DNA of 64,000 bases, taken from contig NC_087377.1 of NCBI RefSeq assembly GCF_963675165.1, positions 11,890,632 through 11,954,631 of the forward strand, written 5' to 3'. A model generated the notes under the pieces. That model was not told the DNA's origin. It saw only the letters and a program-made list of their open reading frames with translations, and did not search any database. Below are positions 58,513 through 64,000 of this stretch, piece after piece. Numbering within the stretch: position 1 is the stretch's first letter; the number at the start of each line of letters is the position of its first letter. The position numbers were made by a program, and so were the translations under genes. Source of the stretch: Halichondria panicea. Its lineage: Eukaryota > Porifera > Demospongiae > Suberitida > Halichondriidae.

Positions 58513-60304
58513 ATGACAATAATAGAAATAATAAAGCTCATTAGAGTTCTCCTGATTTGCTTTCTGGCTCGCTTCAGCACTGGTGAGACTGACAATTCAA
58601 TTATAGATTTCCTTACATTTAACACTGCATGTTTCATAAAGCCCAATATTCAGTGAGTGTGGAGAGACCATGTCCAATGGAAACAGTCACTTTCACCTGC
58701 ACTGCTCCTGGAGATTCCTTGAGATGGGTACTATCAGATGCAACTCCCGTCACTATCCTCTCTTCTCCCTCTGGTCTCAATGTACCCCATGCTGTGTCAG
58801 GTTACACTGTGACACTGATTGCATTCAATGACACTACTTTAACGTCTACTCTGTCAAGAGCAGCAGAGAATGGGATCACTGTGTCCTGTTTAGGTACTGT
58901 GCCTACTCTGACCACTATAGGATCTTCAATGATTCGACTGGTTGGTGAGTTGCAGTTATTGTCTCGTCTATTGTGTGTATACACTAGTTACATAGATCTA
59001 TCAGGACCAACGTCCACCATCAGACACTTCATTCTGAGCAATTCAGCCAATGAAGTTAGTGTATCTGTACAGTGGGACTCTCCTACTGAAACTGGTGGTA
59101 GAGATGACCTCACCTACACAGTATCCATCTCACCTCCGGCCCACCTATCTGCTACTGTCCTCACATCCACCTCTGTCACTGTAACTGCGCAATATAATGT
59201 GGACTACACTATCAGTGTTGTGGCTACCAACTGTGCTGGGAACAGTACGACCGCTGAGTACAGTTTTAGGATTGGTAAGTATATTCTTTTACACAAAGTG
59301 TCAAATCCTTCTCAGGCAACTGTCCTGTGTTGACCAACCCCATGAATGGAGCCTTCGGACCTGTCTCAGGCAGATTGCCAGGATCCACAGTAACCATCCA
59401 GTGTGACGCTGGATATGTGTCTGCTGTTACGATGGTGAAATGTGAGGGTACACTGATGTGGAGTCCAGACCCTGAGGCTATTGAGTGTACATCACTAATT
59501 ATAACCACACCTACTCCCACAACTCGTGAGTTTAAGCTCTTGGCTATATATTTACCTTGTGTGTGCATGCGCAGCAAGCAGCATGCAGGGTAGAGTGATT
59601 GGTGTATGTCGGTTTGTGAAAAATAAGCTGTTTGAGCGAACTAGACACTTTCATAGACTGCTTTATGCTAATGAGACAGTGGTTGAAAAATAATAGGCTA
59701 ATTAATTTTAGGCGATCTTCGAAGATGAGAAAAAAACACTGTTTTCTAATCGATGCTTTATAGATTCACGATCATTCCTGATTCACGATCATTCCCCATA
59801 ATGTTAAGGTGGTTATGGTAAAAGTTATTGTATCTGTTTTGCTGCTGTGCGATGAAGCTCATTGCACAGGGTGAATGCTCTACAGAGCATCTTGTTATGG
59901 AAATTAATACTTTAACAGTATGTTATTTACACAGCTCCAATGAACTGCACGGCTCCACAAGTGTATTCATTATTTGAAGTAATCATGCTTCTATATACAC
60001 ACCTTGAACCACTTATACAGCTGTTCTGCACAATTGCGCCAGCCTATCTGATGGGAGTCGATTTGATGCAGCTGTCTCCATCAGTGTGGTTGTCACGGCA
60101 GTTCTATTCACAATTATTGGATTGTTGATGGGACTCTTGATAATGTATTTGTTCATGCGTAAGAAGAATGTGTACTCCCCGTCAGCTAAAGAGCAAGCTA
60201 ACGTAGGACCCACTGTACCAGCTGGTCCCGTTTATGAGGAGGTGTCACCCAAAGAGGAGATTGAACTGAACACTAACCAGGCGTATGGACCAGTAGGACT
60301 GTGA
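58513..60304 (+). CDS. Gene D: Ig-FN3-CCP transmembrane receptor with conserved tail
   Basis: Exons: 58513-58582 signal peptide (IKLIRVLLICFLARFST), 58654-58944 Ig-like (VTFTCTAPGDSLRWVLSD to GITVSC), 59005-59274 FN3 (VSVSVQWDSPTETGGRDDL), 59316-59525 CCP (CPVLTNPMNGAFGPVSG, VTIQCDAGY, VKCEGTLMWSPDPEAIEC), 60021-60304 membrane helix (LFTIIGLLMGLLIMYLF), MRKK, and the tail with VYEEVSPKEEIEL and NTNQAYGPVGL. Phase 1 throughout. The acceptor used by gene E (before CTCCAATGAACTG-type sequence, here at 59935) would be out of frame, but CTTATACAG at 60020 restores the frame. Intron 4 therefore ends at 60020 by inference. Intron 4 also holds a copy of the gene's own upstream region. Confidence 0.75.
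59588..59900 (+). repeat. Third copy of the gene D/E upstream region, inside intron 4 of gene D
   Basis: It carries the same ordered blocks as 58068-58470, starting GTAGAGTGATTGGTG and ending CATCTTGTTATGG, with a small internal duplication of GATTCACGATCATTCC. No signal-peptide exon follows. It may record an unequal exchange in which one gene copy was lost, or the block may be a mobile repeat. Confidence 0.6.
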
Positions 60305-60877
60305 AACTTCTGGTAATTTTCATCAACAGTTAATATCAACAACTTAAGAACAATGTAAACAATAACATCTGTTCATTAAAAAGCCACTACATGTTTTATA
60401 TCAAAGAAATAAATTCAAAGAAACTATAATAATTATGAAACTATGCAGTTTAATATAATTTATATACCTGCAGCCAATAATTATGTAAATGATAAAAGCA
60501 TGTGGCATATATAAAGAAACCAAATAAAAATTATGCAGTGCATGTACATGTAGTGATGTATGACTGGGCTATCTAGCACAGCAACTCAGGAGACTGGAGG
60601 CATTTATATAAACTATATATGATAAAAGCAAGCATAAAGTAAAAGCTGTGAATGCTATGTCAAACCTTCAATTAAAGACACTCCACACAATCTCAACATG
60701 CAACATTAAAACAGCATTTATCTACCACAACGTCTATAAAAACACGCACCCTTATCACGAACACCTTGTACATGTACATAATTATAAGCTAGCATACCTT
60801 TATCCCATACCCCACTACACCATAAAGCTCCACACATCGTCATGGAAACACTACAACAGTACACTCACCAGTCGTCC
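60305..60877. other. 3' flank of gene D, nothing coding recognised
   Basis: AT-rich. It shares TCAACAGTTAATATCAACAA and CTTAAGAACAATGTAAACA with the 3' flank of gene E (63430-63530), showing that the tandem duplication included downstream sequence. Confidence 0.45.
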
Positions 60878-61416
60878 TACGTGCGGTCTCAGACAATCCT
60901 TCACCTGTGTGTGTGTGTGGATGGATGTGGGGGTGGGTTGAATTGTTGAGCTGTAATGTGTAAACATAATTATGTGTGCTACTGAACACATGATATCGGA
61001 CTTTAGAGGATATAGATTACACAGGCACCATTATCACATGACCACCCACTCACCTTAGTGCCTAGCTCTGCAGTACAGATGCAGGCTGCCTGGCTATGGG
61101 ATATGTAGAAGTCCAACCGCACACATCACATGAACATCACAACAAGATTGAGCTGCTTCGGATAATAACACGCCCGATATGTGAATGCATCTTGAGGTAG
61201 TTCATTCCGGATTCTAACCACACGATCCATGAGGCACTCAAGGCACATTCAGTCAAAATCTACACTTTAATGGCCAAAGATTTCACTGCATGCGAAAATC
61301 CCATCACCCCACTCACTACTTTGTGGATGTGCTGCTCTAGTACCAGCTGCAGTCCCCTGGTCTGTGTGACCACCCTCCAGGTCTTCTGAGAGTATAGCCT
61401 CACACTCTCAGTACCT
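60878..61416 (-). CDS. Gene X, 5' part: exons of an unidentified, possibly helical-repeat protein (low confidence)
   Basis: Minus-strand blocks, all in phase 0. About 61416 to about 61268: after a CTCAG acceptor, TESVRLYSQKTWRVVTQTRG then LQLVLEQHIHKVVSGVMGF and SHAVKSLAIK before GTGTAG. About 61090-61055: AACICTAELGTK before GTGAGT. About 60912-60877: after ACACAG, VKDCLRPHVGRL before GTGAGT. The joined pieces look like the paired helices of HEAT-type repeats, which is an inference. It could be the upstream part of the gene whose later exons lie at 57225-55945, in which case gene D sits in its intron. Confidence 0.35.
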
Positions 61417-61639
61417 GAGGGGGAGAGAGAGATAGTGAAATACAGTGGAACAATGAACAAAGAACCTTTAGAGAAAAGGGACACACTGTAATATGCTTCC
61501 GTGTCGTAAATATCAATAAACAATAGACAGTACAAAATCATTCAACCAATAATTATACGTTTTGTACTAATATATAGGGTGGGTAGATTTGGTTATATAT
61601 TTATTACACAAAAGTCATGTAAGACACCTATATAGTGAT

Positions 61640-62033
61640 GTTGGTGTGTACACAACAATGAGCTGTTTAGACACTTTCATGGACTGCTTTAACAGCTAAT
61701 GAGACAGAGGTTGAAAAATAATAGGTTGAAACTTGTAGGCGATTTTCGAAGGCAACAAAAATCACTGTTTCTAATGATTCACGATCATTCCCCATATTGA
61801 TGTTAAGTTATTACGGTAAAAAATTATTGTCTCCGTTTTGCCGCTGTGTGCATGCAATGAAGCTCAACGCACTGGGTGAATGCTCTATATCATATTGTTA
61901 TAATTATATTGTCTACGAAAACTGGAAGTGTAATTAAAAAAGCTATGAATAAATTACCATAAAGGAAGTAAACAAGGCGGTTGTGTAGTAGCAATCACAT
62001 TGAAACCTTCTCACTGTCAAGAAATAATTTGAG
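61640..62033 (+). promoter_or_regulatory. Upstream region of gene E, duplicate of that of gene D
   Basis: It holds the same ordered blocks as 58068-58512 (AATGAGCTGTTT, CACTTTCATGGACTGCTTTA, GATTCACGATCATTCCCCAT, ACGAAAACTGGAAGTGTAAT) with several short deletions. It runs directly into the gene E start codon. Its function as a promoter is inferred from position and conservation. Confidence 0.45.
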
Positions 62034-63414
62034 ATGACACTAATAGAGATAAAGCTCATTACAGTTCTTCTGATTTGCTTTCTGGCTGGATTCAGCACTG
62101 GTAAGACTGACCATTCAATTATAGATTTCCTTACATTGCTGCATGTTTCGTTAAGTCCAATATTCAGTGAGTGTTGAGAGACCATGTCCAATGGAAACAG
62201 TCACTTTCACCTGCACTGCTCCTGGAGATTCTTTGAGATGGGTACTGTCAGATGTTACTCCCATCGATATCCTCTCCACCTCTGGTCTCAATGTACCAGT
62301 AATGCAGTCAGGTTACACTGTGACACTGATTGCATTCAACGACACTACATTAACATCTACTCTGTCCAGAACAGCAGAGAATGGGATCACTGTGTCCTGT
62401 GTGGACCTGCCTACAACAACTATAGGATCTTCAATGATCCGATTGGTTGGTGAGTTGCAATAAGTGCCTCGTCCGTTATCTCACAATAAGTTACATATAG
62501 ATCTACCAGGATCACCTTCCACCATAAGACACTCCACTCAGAGCAGCTCAGCCAATGAATTCAGTGTATCTGTACAGTGGGACCCACCTACTGAGACTGG
62601 TGGTAGAGATGACCTCACCTACACAGTGACCGTCTCACCTCCGGCCCAGCTCTCTGCTACTGTCCTCACATCTACCTCTGTCACCGTGACTGCTCAATAC
62701 AATGTGGACTACACTGTCAGTGTTGTGGCTACCAATTGTGCTGGGAACAGTACAACTGCTGACTACAACTTTAGGATTGGTGAGTATTATTATTTTGACA
62801 CAAATTGTCAACTCCTTCTCAGGTAAATGTCCTGTGTTGACCAACCCCATGAATGGAGCCTTTGGACCAGTCTCCAGCAGATTATCAGGATCCACAGTAA
62901 CCATCCAGTGTGATGCTGGGTATGTGTCTGTTGTTGCGATAGTGACATGTGAGGGTACACTGATATGGAGTCCAGACCCTGAGGCTATTGAGTGTACATC
63001 ACTAACCACACCTACTCCCACAACTCGTTAGTTAAGCTTTTGGTATACATGAATTCTATTACACATGCAGCCCCTCCAATAAACGGCACGGCTCCACTAT
63101 CCCCACCACTTGAACCACCTACAGCTGCACCTTGTAATTGTAATTGTGCCAGCCTATCTGATGGGAGTCGATTTGATGCAGCTGTCTCCATCAGTGTGGT
63201 TGTCACAGCAATTGTATTCATGATAATAGGATTATTTGTGGGACTCTTGATAATGTATTTGTTCATGCATAAGAAGAATGTGTACTCCCCTTCAGCTAAA
63301 GAGCAAGCTAACGTAGGACCCACTGTACCAGCTGGTCCTGTTTATGAGGAGGTGTCACCCAAGGAGGAGATTGAACTAAATACTAACCAGGCGTATGGAC
63401 CAGTAGGACTGTGA
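62034..63414 (+). CDS. Gene E: Ig-FN3-CCP transmembrane receptor, tandem duplicate of gene D
   Basis: Exons: 62034-62100 signal peptide (IKLITVLLICFLAGFST), 62168-62449 Ig-like, 62510-62779 FN3 (FSVSVQWDPPTETGGRDDL), 62823-63026 CCP (CPVLTNPMNGAFGPVSS), 63071-63414 proline-rich stalk (SPPLEPPTAAPCNCNC), membrane helix (FMIIGLFVGLLIMYLFM), HKK and the tail. Phases all agree and the reading frame is intact. Coding identity with gene D is very high, but the stalk differs: gene D has lost it. Its Ig loop lacks a few residues found in gene D. The tail is identical to that of D, including VYEEVSPKEEIEL and NTNQAYGPVGL. It is presumably co-regulated with D through the duplicated upstream region. Confidence 0.8.
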
Positions 63415-64000
63415 AATTTCTAGTTATTTTCATCAACAGTTAATGTACATGTATGTAAACAATTAACGCAATTAATATAGCACATACTGCAACTGTTCAT
63501 TATCAACAACTTAAGAACAATGTAAACAGAGTTGTTGGCATAAGTCATGTAGCTACGTAGCTGTTTCATTTTTCCTGGTCTGAAAGGATTGCTTCAGCTG
63601 AAAATACGCACCTCGATTAAAGGCCATGTGTATATTCATACATGTACATGTGAAAGTGTCTTTGTTAACAATAAATTATTCATAATCGATTAATGACATC
63701 TGTTAATAATGCACCGTAATTACATATATTATTATTCTATGGAGAAATTGCTGAGGTAGCAATATTATTCTGTATTTAGCTATCTAGTAACTTTACTAGT
63801 GTGTGTCCAGGGGCACATGGGCACATGAAAAGCAATGGGGAGACTGCAGAATTAACTCAATATATGCAAGGCTGGAAGAAGATGAGAAAGTTGGCAGTAA
63901 CAATCAACTCAATGTCCTACTCAAACTATAACCTCTGAACAAAAGGAAAACCTCTCTATCATATCCGTAAATATCAATAAACGATAATAATTGTAGGCAG
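63415..64000. other. 3' flank of gene E, nothing further recognised
   Basis: AT-rich sequence. The start is shared with the gene D 3' flank. No exon, RNA gene or inverted repeat was recognised up to the end of the window. Confidence 0.4.

Noticed and set aside
1-64000. tRNA or rRNA genes
   Set aside because: No cloverleaf with A and B boxes or rRNA core segments was recognised by eye. A covariance-model scan would be needed to exclude them.

Overview
The window reads as an intron-rich, AT-rich metazoan genome that is heavily populated by transposons. The host genes have short phase-1 exons coding for signal peptides and Ig-like, fibronectin III (FN3) and sushi/CCP extracellular modules. Together with the abundant ataattat-type low-complexity sequence, DIRS, Ginger and Crypton relics and many foldback MITEs, this suggests a marine invertebrate, most likely a demosponge of the Amphimedon type. 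The organism is an inference; no marker gene proves it. Splice sites were read by eye from GT/AG and phase agreement.

Host genes. Four paralogous single-pass receptors share an almost invariant cytoplasmic tail with the motifs VYEEVSPKEEIEL and NTNQAYGP. They are gene B (minus strand, 20929-31213), gene C (plus, 52646-54967), gene D (plus, 58513-60304) and gene E (plus, 62034-63414). B and C are Ig-FN3-CCP-CCP-CCP-TM; D and E are Ig-FN3-CCP-TM and are recent tandem duplicates. Gene A (plus, 5192-8244) is a related Ig-FN3-TM receptor with a different tail, and a relic of that tail's last exon lies at 10754-10828 (minus). Exon-like pieces of an unidentified, possibly helical-repeat gene lie on the minus strand at 55945-57225 and 60878-61416, on both sides of gene D.

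Transposon layout. 1-4.9 kb: a 2.3-kb TIR element and pogo-like and hAT5-like MITEs. 8.7-20.7 kb: gene-poor, with foldback and TIR elements. 21.7-23.4 kb: a broken Crypton-like tyrosine recombinase inside the 8.5-kb intron of gene B. 24-29 kb: further foldbacks and a MITE with subterminal tandem arrays. 32.8-38.1 kb: a DIRS-like retroelement with inverted terminal repeats. 38.6-41.4 kb: a non-LTR retrotransposon with an internally inverted segment. 41.4-43.4 kb: a truncated LINE 3' end holding three successively nested DNA elements. 43,461-52,561: a full-length Ginger1-type DNA transposon (TGT ends, CCGG target duplication) coding for integrase, a tandem-repeat linker, Ulp1-like protease and PHD finger. 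It ends 85 bp before the start codon of gene C.

The two most interesting themes are the receptor cluster, with one conserved signalling tail on diverging ectodomains, and a family of very small palindromic MITEs (46-58 bp) starting TAGCCTYGA. Three of these retain perfect 9-bp target duplications.
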